Origin: Verrucomicrobiia bacterium DG1235
GTDB taxonomy: Bacteria > Verrucomicrobiota > Verrucomicrobiia > Opitutales > Opitutaceae
NCBI GenBank assembly: GCA_000155695.1
Contig: DS990592.1
Coordinates: 1,074,184 to 1,138,183, forward strand
Length of the DNA stretch: 64,000 bases
Direction: 5' to 3'
Each line of letters opens with the position of its first letter. Positions within the stretch are counted from its first letter, which is position 1. The translations under genes were made by a program, and so were the position numbers. Under the pieces are notes generated by a model, which saw nothing but the letters and a program-made list of their open reading frames with translations, searched no databases and was not told where the DNA came from. Positions 28,355 to 37,021 of this stretch are shown here, piece by piece.

Positions 28355-31102
28355 ATGAACATCTCTTTTACCAAGAAACTAGCTGCCGCCCTTTCCTTGG
28401 GCTTGCTTTCCCAAAGCGCCAGTCTCTACGCAGACGGTTCCCTCACCGGTCGCGTCATCGATGTAGACACCGGCGTCTACCTCGATGGCGTGCTGGTCAA
28501 GCATCAAGCCTCTGGTAAGTCAGCCGTAACGCAAAGAGGAGGCACCTACGCTCTCGATGCCCTGCCAGAAGGGGAACAGGAAGTCGTGTTCAGCTACCTA
28601 GGTTTTGAGAACGAAACTCAAACGATCAACATCGCCGATGGCTCCAACAAGCTCGACGTTCAGCTCGCCCAGGAATACTTCCAACTCGATGAGATCGTCG
28701 TTCGCGCCAACGTTATCGGCCAAGCCCGCGCCCTTAACTTCCAGAAAAGCAGCGACGCCTTCGTCAACGCCGTATCCGCCGACGCCATTGGCCAATTCCC
28801 TGACCAAAACGCGGCCGAAGCCCTTTCCCGCCTTCCCGGCGTCTCAGTGGAACGCGACCAAGGCGAAGGCCGCTTCGTAGTCATACGCGGCATCGACCCG
28901 AACCTAAACTCCGTCTCCGTCGACGGCATCAAGCTAGCCTCCCCCAGCACCGGCTCAAGAGCTACCCTTCTGGACACCATCCCATCCGACAACCTTCAGC
29001 AGCTCGAGGTATTCAAGACCGCCCTACCCAGCCACCCCGGCGATTCCGTAGGCGGCTACATCAACATAAAAACCCCCAGCGCTTACGACCAGAAAGGCAC
29101 CACCGCCCGAGCGTCCTTGCAAAGCAACTACAGCGACCTCGTCGGCGAGTGGACAGGCAAGTTCAGCGGCGTCTACGGCAGCACGTTGAACGACGGTAAA
29201 GTCGGATTCCTCGTCAGCTTTTCCCAAGAAGAAAGAGAATTCGGTTCAGACAACAACGAGTCAGACCCATTCGTCGAAGAAGAGGGAGAAGACGATTCCA
29301 GCGGCCTCGTCTCCGAAGCGATCGAACTGCGCGAATACGACATCCTCCGCACACGTACCGGCCTCTCCGCCAACCTCGAGTTCAAGCCAACTGAAAACAG
29401 CTACTACTTCGCACGCACGAGCTGGAACCGCTACAAGGACACCGAAACCCGCAACGCAGGCGTCATCGAGCCAGACGGTTTCACCGCGATTACCCCGAAC
29501 TCTTTCGTAGGCCTGGACAGCGAACTCGTCCGCGAGTTCAAGGATCGCTCTGAGGAAATGGGCATCGAAACCTACTCCTTCGGCGGCGAAAACCGCCTCG
29601 GCAACACCAGTATCGACTACACACTCGCCTTCTCTGTCGCAGAAGAAGAAACGCCTTACGACTTCGAAGCAGTCTACGAATACGAAGACGGCGTCGATAT
29701 CCAGTTCACGGATACAGACAAAAACGTCCTAGGCTTATCCGAAATAGGCGGCACCGGCATCTATGATCCAGCCGGCTACGAGTTCGATAGTATAGTAACC
29801 TCCAACCAACTCGTAGAGGAAGAAGACGTTTCAGGAACCTTCAATGTCACTCACATCTTCTCTAACTCCGCGCTCAAGGAAATCAAATGGGGCGGACTCG
29901 CTCGCGAAAAGGAAAAGTCCAGCGACCTCGACGAGTACGAAAACGACGAGAATCCTGAAATCGTGGATACGCTCGCCAACTTCACCCTGACTAATAGCAG
30001 AGATCCTTTCGGCTTCGGACTCCCACTCACTTCCCGCGATATCTCAACCTACTTCCAGGCAAACGAAGACGCATTCGCCATGGAGCTCGCCGAAGACGCC
30101 TCCGCCCTCGAAGACTTCGTCTCAAACGAAGACGTCACCGCCGCGTACATCCAAGCTAAGTTCCGCTTCGATGACTGGGAGCTCATCGGTGGCGCCCGCT
30201 ACGAAGACACCAAATTCTCCACCTCCGGCTTCTCCTATAACGACGACACCGAGGAGATCACGCCAACCTCCGGCTCCAATAGCTACTCGAACTTCCTCCC
30301 CGGCATCCACGCCCGCTACAGCCCAAGCGACAGGACCATCGTCCGCCTCTCTTGGAACAACACCCTCTCGCGCCCGAACTTCGAGCAAACAATCCCCTTC
30401 GCAGAAATCGAGGGTGACGAAGTCTCCGTGGGCAACCCCTTGCTAGACCCGCTCGAGTCCACCAACTTCGACGCCTCCATCGAGCACTACCTAGACAACC
30501 TCGGCATCATCTCCGCCGCGGTTTTCCACAAGAAAGTCGAAAACTTCATCTACGAGCAGACCCTCTTCCAAGACTTTGGCGACATCGAAGACGCCGAGGT
30601 CACCACCTTCCTCAATGGCGAGGACGGCACCATCACCGGCCTCGAGCTCGCCTTCCAGCGTCAGCTCACCTTCCTGCCTGCGCCTTTCGACGGATTTGGC
30701 CTCTACACCAACCTCACCTTGGTTGACGGCAAGGCCACCGTCGCGCCCGCCGAAGAAGGCGAGCCTTCCCGCGACCTCCCCTTCGTGAAGCAGTCGGAAA
30801 TGGTCGGCAACATCGCCCTCACCTACGAGAAGGAAAAGCTCTTCATCCGTCTCGCCGCTTCCTGGAGAGACGAGTACCTCGACGAAATCGGCGCCGAACC
30901 AAGCGAAGACCGCTACATCCAAGACCACACGCAAGTCGATCTCACCACCAACTACCAGATCACTCCCCAAATCTCCGTGTTCGCCAACTGGCTCAACATC
31001 ACCAACGAGCCCTTGCTCGCCCAATGGGGCGAAACGAACCGCCTCTCCCAATTCGAGGAATACGGCTGGAGCGCCAACACCGGCATCCGCTGGTCCTACT
31101 AA
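28355..31102 (+). CDS. TonB-dependent receptor with carboxypeptidase-like N-terminal domain
   Basis: 915 residues: signal peptide (to about SLYA), then a CarboxypepD_reg-like beta domain (about 28-112, SLTGRVIDVDTGVYLDGVLV...LPEGEQEVVFSYLGFE), plug domain (about 115-240 with AEALSRLPGVSVERDQGEGRFVVIRGIDPNLNSVSVDG) and a large outer-membrane barrel ending SANTGIRWSY. The layout matches TonB receptors for large substrates in carbohydrate or phosphate scavenging. The phytase-like gene 79 bp downstream suggests phytate or another phosphoester as the substrate; that is inference. GC content and codon use are like the rest of the chromosome. Confidence 0.92.
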   Translation: MNISFTKKLAAALSLGLLSQSASLYADGSLTGRVIDVDTGVYLDGVLVKHQASGKSAVTQRGGTYALDALPEGEQEVVFSYLGFENETQTINIADGSNKLDVQLAQEYFQLDEIVVRANVIGQARALNFQKSSDAFVNAVSADAIGQFPDQNAAEALSRLPGVSVERDQGEGRFVVIRGIDPNLNSVSVDGIKLASPSTGSRATLLDTIPSDNLQQLEVFKTALPSHPGDSVGGYINIKTPSAYDQKGTTARASLQSNYSDLVGEWTGKFSGVYGSTLNDGKVGFLVSFSQEEREFGSDNNESDPFVEEEGEDDSSGLVSEAIELREYDILRTRTGLSANLEFKPTENSYYFARTSWNRYKDTETRNAGVIEPDGFTAITPNSFVGLDSELVREFKDRSEEMGIETYSFGGENRLGNTSIDYTLAFSVAEEETPYDFEAVYEYEDGVDIQFTDTDKNVLGLSEIGGTGIYDPAGYEFDSIVTSNQLVEEEDVSGTFNVTHIFSNSALKEIKWGGLAREKEKSSDLDEYENDENPEIVDTLANFTLTNSRDPFGFGLPLTSRDISTYFQANEDAFAMELAEDASALEDFVSNEDVTAAYIQAKFRFDDWELIGGARYEDTKFSTSGFSYNDDTEEITPTSGSNSYSNFLPGIHARYSPSDRTIVRLSWNNTLSRPNFEQTIPFAEIEGDEVSVGNPLLDPLESTNFDASIEHYLDNLGIISAAVFHKKVENFIYEQTLFQDFGDIEDAEVTTFLNGEDGTITGLELAFQRQLTFLPAPFDGFGLYTNLTLVDGKATVAPAEEGEPSRDLPFVKQSEMVGNIALTYEKEKLFIRLAASWRDEYLDEIGAEPSEDRYIQDHTQVDLTTNYQITPQISVFANWLNITNEPLLAQWGETNRLSQFEEYGWSANTGIRWSY

Positions 31103-31181
31103 CCTAAACAAAAAAAACTGATTTTTTTGAAACCCGTCCGAGTCACGCAAGTACTCGGAACCGAACACGATTTTTAGATTA

Positions 31182-32234
31182 ATGAACTATAACAACGTAA
31201 TTGCTTTTTCCCTACTCGCATCAATGCCGCTATTCGCTTCCGCCGAAAGCGGCCCGAAATCAGCCGTCGTGAAGGAAGTCTTCTTCACCACCGACCAATC
31301 ACGCGAGAACATAGACTCCCCCGCCAGCTGGCACGGCCCTAACGGCGAGCACCTCCTCTTTGCCACCAGCAAAGCCGGCCACTCCGTCAACGTCTTCGAC
31401 GCCGTCAACGGAGCCATGATCCGCCGCATCGGAGGTCAAGGCGCCGAGCTCGGCCAGTTCGACCGCCCCAACGGCGTATCCGTCATCGACGACCTCATGC
31501 TCGTCGTCGAACGCGACAACCGCCGCGTGCAGGTCCTCAGCATCCCGGAATTCCAACCCCTCGCCAGCTTCGGCGAAAGCGAGCTCGTCAAGCCCTACGG
31601 ACTCTACGTCGAGCCCCTCGCCCACGGCGAATACCACGTCTACGTGACCGACAGCTACGAATCCGCCGCCGAAGACATCCCAGCCGACCAAGACCTAAAC
31701 CTCCGCGTGCGCCGCTACCTCCTCGAAGTAGAAGGCGCCACCGCCGACGGCGAGCTCGACCACACCTTCGGCGACACCACCGGAGACGGCCGCCTCTACG
31801 TCGTGGAATCCATTTTCGGCGACAAGGTCCATAACCACATGCTCGTCGCCGACGAACTCGAAGACGACGCCCACGGACGCCAAGTCAAAGTCTATGACTA
31901 CGAAGGCAACTTCACCGGCAAGACCTTCGGCCAAGGCATCTTCCAATTCCAAGTCGAAGGCATCGCCCTTTACCAGACCTCCGAAACCAGCGGCTACTGG
32001 TTCGTCACCGACCAAGGAAAGATCAACAACTACTACCACATCTTCGACCGCGAAAGCTTCAAGCACCTCGGCACCCTAGAAGGCGAACGCACCCTCAACA
32101 CCGACGGCATCTGGATCAGCCAGACCCCCATGCCCCGCTTCCCCTACGGAGCCCTCTACACCTGCGACAACGACAAGGCCATCTCCGCCTTCGACCTCGC
32201 CGAAGTCTTCCAAGCCCTCAGCCTCAAGCCCTAA
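31182..32234 (+). CDS. exported beta-propeller phytase-like protein
   Basis: 350 residues with a signal peptide (to FASA). NIDSPASWHGPNGEHLLFATSKAGHSVNVFDAVNG, FDRPNGVSVID..LVVERDNRRVQVLSI, KPYGLYVEPL and FQVEGIALYQTSETSGYWFVTDQGKINNYYHIF follow the order of motifs in beta-propeller (3-)phytases, which hydrolyse inositol hexakisphosphate using calcium. The first blade lacks the usual DDPAIW spelling (here DSPASW), so activity is less certain. An NHL-type propeller of other function is the alternative. It is probably co-transcribed with the TonB receptor. Confidence 0.75.
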   Translation: MNYNNVIAFSLLASMPLFASAESGPKSAVVKEVFFTTDQSRENIDSPASWHGPNGEHLLFATSKAGHSVNVFDAVNGAMIRRIGGQGAELGQFDRPNGVSVIDDLMLVVERDNRRVQVLSIPEFQPLASFGESELVKPYGLYVEPLAHGEYHVYVTDSYESAAEDIPADQDLNLRVRRYLLEVEGATADGELDHTFGDTTGDGRLYVVESIFGDKVHNHMLVADELEDDAHGRQVKVYDYEGNFTGKTFGQGIFQFQVEGIALYQTSETSGYWFVTDQGKINNYYHIFDRESFKHLGTLEGERTLNTDGIWISQTPMPRFPYGALYTCDNDKAISAFDLAEVFQALSLKP

Positions 32235-32263
32235 GCCCCACCAACAACACCCATTTCCAAACC

Positions 32264-32293
32264 AAAGGCGCCCCATCCCAGGGCGCCTTTTCT
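32264..32293 (+). terminator. terminator after phytase-like gene
   Basis: A 10-bp perfect stem AAAGGCGCCC / GGGCGCCTTT with a seven-base loop, followed by TCT, 30 bp after the stop codon. Confidence 0.85.
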
Positions 32294-32394
32294 GTGGCTG
32301 CACCCAACCCATCCATTCATTCTTCAAGCCAACAAGAGACTTCATCCCAGACTGTAGAGCGCCGAGCCGACAACCAAACCGCACACGCTAGCAT

Positions 32395-32480
32395 TCAAAA
32401 ACACCCGCTCGCCGAAGGCGATCCCACCTCACGGCGTAGCCATAGCAAAGACGGATGCCCGCGCAGCGGATCCCTGTTAA
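32395..32480. repeat. dispersed intergenic repeat, CCCGCGCAGCGGATCCCTGTT type
   Basis: CTCGCCGAAGGCGATCC followed by CCCGCGCAGCGGATCCCTGTT, related to the blocks at about 22190, 22429 and 23970. It lies just before the integrase stop. Confidence 0.65.
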
Positions 32481-32508
32481 TTCATCACCCACCTCCCCTG
32501 ATCTCCGC

Positions 32509-33804
32509 TCACTCATCCTCGTCCTCCGACATCAAGGTATCCATAGGACTAGCCACCCCATCTTCGTAGGTCTTCATCAGATGAAGATAAACCTGAGTCG
32601 TCTTGATATCCTTGTGCCCCATCAACTCCTGCAAAGTTCGCAAATTAATCCCCGAGTCCAGCAAGTGAGTGGCGAAACTATGCCTCAGCGCATGCGAGCT
32701 CACCCGCTTCTGAATCTCCGCCTTCGACGCCGCGCGCGAGATGGCAGCCTGATAAGACCGAGGCAAGACATGGTGCCGCCTCAAAACATCGCTACGCGGA
32801 TCGACGCCCAGCTCCCGACTCGGCCAAACCCAAAACCACTTCCAGTCAGTGCCCGCCTTCGAAAACTTCCTCTCCAGCGCTTCAGGCAAATAGACGCCAG
32901 CCACCTCGTCCGACCTGTCCTTCTCGAAAACCTCCCGAGCAGAGGCCAACTGCTGCTCCAGCTCCTTCGCCAACTTCTTCGGAAGCGGCAAAGCGCGATC
33001 CTTGTTGCCCTTTCCCCCAACCACCAAAACCTTGCCCAACTCAAAGTCCAAGTCCTTGACCCGCAGGCGACACAACTCCGAAACCCGAAGCCCCGTTCCA
33101 TACTGCAGCTTCGCCATCAATAAGCGATTCCCCTTCATCTCCCCCAGCAACCGCCTCATCTCTCCCTTGCCCAAAACGGTCGGCAAGTTCGTCTTCGACT
33201 TCGCGCGCAAGTAGTCGCTGAAATCCCCCAGCTCCACCCGAAACACCTGCTTGTATAAAAACACTACCGCATTCAAAGCCTGCCGCTGCGACGAAGCGCT
33301 CACCCTCCTCTCCAACGCCAGGTAGTCCAAGAAACGCCTCACATCCAGACGCCCAAATTCCCTCAAAGCGTTCGAACCCAAAAACACGGCGAAAGCACGA
33401 ATCCATTGCAGGTAAGAAACCTCCGTCGAATAGCTGTACTTCCGCCGACGCAGCTCGCACAAAAACTCCTCCAGCCAAACCTCTCCTTCGCCCGAGACAT
33501 GCTCAGCCGACACGGACTCGCTCGGAATCTCTTTCGCCACTACCTCAGCATGTAGCACCGCCTCCCGAAAAAACCAACGCAACGCGTTCATCCAACCCAC
33601 CAGATGATTCTTCGCCGGACGCTTCTCCCGCTTCACCTTCGCGAAAAACGCATTCGCGCTCTCCTTCGTCACTTCGCAGCGAGCTCGCTTACAAAAGCTC
33701 AAAAACCAGTTGATCGTTATCCGGAAACTCTTGCGAACGTCCTCCGGCAGATCAGCCCCCTCCAAAACCACAGCCCAATCCCGAAACATCACCCGAGTGT
33801 TCAT
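32509..33804 (-). CDS. intI: integron integrase with extra N-terminal domain
   Basis: Tyrosine recombinase of 431 residues from the Met at 33804, which has GGAGG 11 bases upstream; an alternative Met at 33966 lacks an SD and adds 54 low-complexity residues. Catalytic residues: R240 (GTGLRVSEL), K265 (GGKGNKDR), H371/R374 (HALRH), H397 (GHKDI), Y406 (QVYLHL). Residues about 306-346 (LPEALERKFSKAG, WKWFWVWPS, DPRSDVLRRHH) are the extra segment that defines IntI and binds folded attC. Residues 108-200 are the usual core-binding domain, but residues 1-100 form a further helical, core-binding-like region absent from ordinary 320-340-residue IntI. It faces away from the array. Confidence 0.95.
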   Translation of the reverse strand: MNTRVMFRDWAVVLEGADLPEDVRKSFRITINWFLSFCKRARCEVTKESANAFFAKVKREKRPAKNHLVGWMNALRWFFREAVLHAEVVAKEIPSESVSAEHVSGEGEVWLEEFLCELRRRKYSYSTEVSYLQWIRAFAVFLGSNALREFGRLDVRRFLDYLALERRVSASSQRQALNAVVFLYKQVFRVELGDFSDYLRAKSKTNLPTVLGKGEMRRLLGEMKGNRLLMAKLQYGTGLRVSELCRLRVKDLDFELGKVLVVGGKGNKDRALPLPKKLAKELEQQLASAREVFEKDRSDEVAGVYLPEALERKFSKAGTDWKWFWVWPSRELGVDPRSDVLRRHHVLPRSYQAAISRAASKAEIQKRVSSHALRHSFATHLLDSGINLRTLQELMGHKDIKTTQVYLHLMKTYEDGVASPMDTLMSEDEDE

Positions 33805-33966
33805 TCCAATCCGATCCTCCGGGCGACTCCCGCCAGTCGATTCCTCCCCCTCGCGTCCACCCTCCTTCCCATAATTGTCGCCACCCTCCTCGACCACCCA
33901 ATCTCTATGCTCCAATACAGGAAAAACAACAAAGTCCTCCAGATCACCTTCATCCGAATCGCACAT

Positions 33967-34312
33967 TCAAACACGCTAGTAGACTCTAAGTATTCTATGC
34001 AACTTTCCTCTAGCGCAAAACCGTATTTTTCTTGAGAAAACCGTCAGAAAACTCCAATTTCACTAGAGATCCCTCCCGAAAATTCAGAAAGGTAAAACGT
34101 TCGCTTTTGCTCCAGAAATCCAACTCCGAACAAGTTTCGCATTTTGTCCCTTAGAAAAAAACCGCAAGCCTCTTCGCTCCTCCCCCAAGAACCTCAATTG
34201 CAATGACTAACAAAACCAATTCCCCCAAGAGCCCAAAACAGCCTCCAGAGCAAAAGTCACGTTTTTCACACCTTTAAACCCAAAATCAAGAGATACAACC
34301 CAGACAAAAAGC
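33967..34312. other. intergenic region between intI and attI
   Basis: AT-rich, no gene. By analogy with other integrons it should hold the intI promoter and the cassette promoter Pc, but I cannot call convincing -35/-10 boxes. CGAA-CAAGT-TTCG at about 34126-34138 is a small inverted repeat. Confidence 0.5.
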
Positions 34313-34345
34313 GAAACTGAGTTTCACGTATTAACACTGTTAGGC
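34313..34345 (+). other. attI: attI recombination site (core GTTAGGC)
   Basis: The array's first core site is GTTAGGC at 34339-34345, fitting GTTRRRY. Its six bases TTAGGC belong to cassette 1, whose far end carries the complement GCCTAAC. A 13-bp perfect palindrome GAAACT-G-AGTTTC (34313-34325) lies 13 bp upstream and may be an integrase-binding or regulatory site. Left limit is a guess. Confidence 0.7.
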
Positions 34346-34351
34346 GAGAAA

Positions 34352-34963
34352 ATGGACGATAAAAAATACGAACTATTCGAAAGATGGGTGTTAGCGCCAT
34401 TCGAAGCACTCCGATCTCTACCAAACGGCGACGGAGCATTCGCCGTGATGTCTATGACATTTGGACTTTATGAACGGTACCTCATTTCTAGCCTCAAAAC
34501 TAGAGGCGAACCTGCGAACGACGATACTAGATGGAAAGAAGCCTCCGCAGATCTTGGCGGAAAAGTATCTCCAGACGACTTCAAAAGCTTCTGGGAAATG
34601 TATCGAGTTGGAATGCAGCATTGCTTCCATCCTAAGCAATTTACGAAAGGAAAAGATAAGACAAAGTGGGGATGGGACATTTCAGAGGAGCCTGGCTTCG
34701 AAAAATATCCCCAAATATTAAAGAAAGGAGACGATAGATTTGTGATCACTATCAATCCTTGGGCTTTCGCCAAACACGTGATCGATCGATGGAAAGAGCA
34801 TCCAGAGTTGTTCAACGAGATAGATACGATGAAATCTGGTAAGATTCGTGTATCAAACAAGACAGAGTTCCCAAACCATGGTTACACCACTTCCAGTGAG
34901 TCGTACTGTACCTATAAGAGGGATCCGAATATTCCTGATTCTACAGGACACTTCCAACAATGA
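34352..34963 (+). CDS. C1: hypothetical soluble protein
   Basis: 203 residues, not recognised. The N-terminal half is helical (YELFERWVLAPFEALRSLPNGDGAFAVMSMTFGLYERYL), the C-terminal half polar with a VITINPWAFAKHVIDRWKEHP segment. As first cassette it should receive the strongest transcription from Pc. ATG lies 13 nt after the attI core without an SD. Confidence 0.75.
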   Translation: MDDKKYELFERWVLAPFEALRSLPNGDGAFAVMSMTFGLYERYLISSLKTRGEPANDDTRWKEASADLGGKVSPDDFKSFWEMYRVGMQHCFHPKQFTKGKDKTKWGWDISEEPGFEKYPQILKKGDDRFVITINPWAFAKHVIDRWKEHPELFNEIDTMKSGKIRVSNKTEFPNHGYTTSSESYCTYKRDPNIPDSTGHFQQ

Positions 34964-34970
34964 GAATCAA

Positions 34971-35043
34971 GCCTAACCAGGCAGCTCATACAACTCCGGC
35001 CATCGCTCCGCGATGACCTCCGCGTATGGCTTTGACGTTGGGT
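34971..35043 (+). other. attC1
   Basis: GCCTAAC ... GTTGGGT, 73-bp class; inner arms GCTCATAC/GTATGGC. Confidence 0.9.
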
Positions 35044-35050
35044 AGAAAAA

Positions 35051-35368
35051 ATGGATACAGATCAAATCTCAAAATTACCCGAAGGTTGGTACACAGCTAC
35101 TGACGAAGAAGCGGAACGCCTCCACCGTGAACTTCAGAAAGAACTGCACTCCGAGCATCTTCTAAAAGGCGTTCCAGTTGAGGTCGTAGCTCACAGAGAT
35201 GGAGCCACTGACGACATTCTCTGCCAGCATAAAGAAAAAGAAGAAAGATTCACAGTCATCCACCTAAGTTGGAGCATGAAAGAAGAAGTAAGTAAGGATT
35301 TTCCGATGATAGAAGTAGACGGAAGCTTCGATGATTTCCTAGCTTACGAAGAAAGGTTCTGCAGATGA
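35051..35368 (+). CDS. C2: small hypothetical protein
   Basis: 105 residues starting MDTDQISKLPEGWYTATDEEAERL, acidic, soluble, predicted alpha/beta. The pattern 'LPEGW...GVPV.VVAHR.....D.L......F.VIHLSW' is one I associate with small uncharacterised proteins scattered through bacteria; no function is known to me. Start 14 nt after the core. Confidence 0.75.
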   Translation: MDTDQISKLPEGWYTATDEEAERLHRELQKELHSEHLLKGVPVEVVAHRDGATDDILCQHKEKEERFTVIHLSWSMKEEVSKDFPMIEVDGSFDDFLAYEERFCR

Positions 35369-35375
35369 AAGAATT

Positions 35376-35500
35376 ACCCAACCAGGCGGTCGATACAACT
35401 CGGGCCAAGCGCCCGAGTTGTGGATGCAGCAAGGGCGTATCTTGCCCTACTCTTTCTCCACGTTCAACCTAGGCCCTCGCGTATCACCTTCACGTTGGCA
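35376..35500 (+). other. attC2
   Basis: ACCCAAC ... GTTGGCA, 125-bp class; inner arms GATAC/GTATC; terminal structure resembles attC5. Confidence 0.9.
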
Positions 35501-35508
35501 GAAACAAA

Positions 35509-36015
35509 ATGACCAAAGAGTTCACAGACACCAAAGAGACGATCTACGACTTTTATGATTTGATCGAAGTCGAGTGTCCCGACTGTGGTTCGCATGCAAT
35601 AGTTAGGAACGTCTCAGACAAAAGCGGGATGTTTTCTCCACGACGATTCTCATGCAAAAAATGTGGGAAGCAAAAAGAATGGAACGAGCAAGGTCTAGGA
35701 AGCATAACAGACGAAGACCCATACTTTGGATACAAACTTTGGTTTTTGGCTAGTTCCTGCGGTCATACACTTTATGCACTAAACGAGAAGCATCTGGATT
35801 TTCTGCGTTCATACGTTGAGGCGACCCAAAGAAAAAGACCAAGAAAAGAGAACGAAAGTGAAATCCGGAATGGAACGTTAGCCAGCAGGTTTCCAGCATG
35901 GATGAAATCTGCGAAGAATCGAGAAGAGGTTCTCAGGTCGATTGAGAAGCTAAAACATAAAAAAGGTTGTGCCAACCAGTCAGCCCATACAACTCCGGCC
36001 AGCGCTCCGCGCTGA
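35509..36015 (+). CDS. C3: zinc-ribbon protein with attC-encoded tail
   Basis: 168 residues. Two knuckles, ECPDCGSH and SCKKCGKQ, about 25 residues apart, form a zinc ribbon; the rest is not recognised. The frame runs into attC3, which supplies the last 13 residues (NQSAHTTPASAPR) and the stop. Role unknown; zinc ribbons commonly bind nucleic acid or proteins. Confidence 0.78.
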   Translation: MTKEFTDTKETIYDFYDLIEVECPDCGSHAIVRNVSDKSGMFSPRRFSCKKCGKQKEWNEQGLGSITDEDPYFGYKLWFLASSCGHTLYALNEKHLDFLRSYVEATQRKRPRKENESEIRNGTLASRFPAWMKSAKNREEVLRSIEKLKHKKGCANQSAHTTPASAPR

Positions 36016-36042
36016 CCTACGCGTATGGCTTTCACGTTGGAC
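35970..36042 (+). other. attC3
   Basis: TGCCAAC ... GTTGGAC, 73-bp class; contains the 3' end and stop of the C3 gene. Confidence 0.9.
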
Positions 36043-36050
36043 AAAGAAAA

Positions 36051-36410
36051 ATGATACCCGACTACTGGAAAGAATTCATCGAAGCCAACGGACTCATCCA
36101 CGCTGAGGTCGAGATACCCGAGACCCGAGACCTATCGAAAGTCGGAGCTGAGTTCCAAATTATGAGCCCTGAAGATTCCGAAGAAGAATCAAAAGACTTC
36201 TACCCAGGATTAGTTGTAAGAAAAGATGGTTACGTTCCAGTGGGGAGTTGCTCACTCGGTAGTGGAGACCCATATTTCATCAACGAAAAAGAAGGAAAGA
36301 ATGGAGCACTGTATCGAATCTACCATGACTCTGTCTTCGATGAGAACTACGACAAGGAAGAAGCAATAGATTTGGTTATGAAAAACTACGAAGATATCGT
36401 AAAAGAATAG
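36051..36410 (+). CDS. C4: SMI1/KNR4 (SUKH) family protein
   Basis: 119 residues. IPDYWKEFIEANG at the start and FYPGLVVRKDGYVPVGSCSLGSGDPYFINEKEG-ALYRIYHDSV in the second half are typical SUKH features. SUKH proteins are often immunity proteins against nuclease toxins of polymorphic toxin systems. No toxin gene is adjacent. Start chosen at 36051, 15 nt after the core; the frame continues upstream through attC3 and is ignored. Confidence 0.8.
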   Translation: MIPDYWKEFIEANGLIHAEVEIPETRDLSKVGAEFQIMSPEDSEEESKDFYPGLVVRKDGYVPVGSCSLGSGDPYFINEKEGKNGALYRIYHDSVFDENYDKEEAIDLVMKNYEDIVKE

Positions 36411-36536
36411 GTCCAACCAGGCAGCTCACACAATGTCGGCAAACGCTCGCCTCTTTTGTAACGACCCCATGAAAACCAACCTCTACAGAAATGGAACCTC
36501 AACCGAAGCCGACATCGTGTGGCTTTGACGTTCTAC
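36411..36536 (+). other. attC4
   Basis: GTCCAAC ... GTTCTAC, 126-bp class; long terminal structure with ATGTCGGC/GCCGACAT stem. Confidence 0.9.
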
Positions 36537-36724
36537 AGAAAAATGGAAATCAGGTTGAGGAACGAAAACTCCTGCATTGCTGAGAAACGAAGAAGAGAAC
36601 AAAACCGATGAAAACTTCGACGTTCTGCTATCTATCTACTCCGACCTTAAAAATGATCCTGCACTGAAGATGATGCGCACTGGGAAAAGTGGACACGAGA
36701 TTCTCAACTAAGGAGAATCGAAAA

Positions 36725-37021
36725 ATGAGGAAACCCCGCTACAGCGAAGAGTTCAAGAAGGAAGCCGCTAGGCTGATAATTATCGACGGGATGAGCGTCT
36801 CGGACGTATCTAAGAAGCTGGGTGCCAGCCCTGCTCAGCTCTACAAGTGGCGCGACGCCCACCTCGAAAGCCATTCGCAGGAAGCTGCAGCTTTGGGGCA
36901 AGCCAGCCCCAAGGAGATGGCCGCCGAGCTGGACAGCCTGCGCAAGCAGTTGCGCAAGGCTGAGCGGGTGAACGAGATTCTAAAAAAAACGGTGAGCTAC
37001 TTTTCCAAGGACGAGATATGA
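36725..37021 (+). CDS. IS3-family transposase OrfA, copy 1
   Basis: 98 residues: a helix-turn-helix (YSEEFKKEAARLIIIDGMSVSDVSKKLGASPAQLYKWRDAH) that binds the IS ends, then a leucine-zipper region. The ATG at 36725 has AAGGAG ahead of it. Near the 3' end eight A residues (36982-36989) form a slippery site; a -1 shift there continues in frame into orfB with no stop, giving the OrfAB transposase. Confidence 0.93.
   Translation: MRKPRYSEEFKKEAARLIIIDGMSVSDVSKKLGASPAQLYKWRDAHLESHSQEAAALGQASPKEMAAELDSLRKQLRKAERVNEILKKTVSYFSKDEI
36982..36989 (+). promoter_or_regulatory. A8 programmed -1 frameshift site, copy 1
   Basis: Codons CTA-AAA-AAA-ACG; slipping one base back leads through AAC GGT GAG CTA CTT into the orfB frame. 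Confidence 0.7.

Noticed and set aside
33805-33966. N-terminal extension of intI to the Met at 33966
   Set aside because: No SD in front of it, while GGAGG lies ahead of 33804; the extra 54 residues are Gly/Glu-rich and not domain-like. Not excluded experimentally.
34126-34138. Possible LexA-type operator (CGAA-CAAGT-TTCG) near attI
   Set aside because: It is short and does not match a LexA consensus that I can state with confidence for this group.
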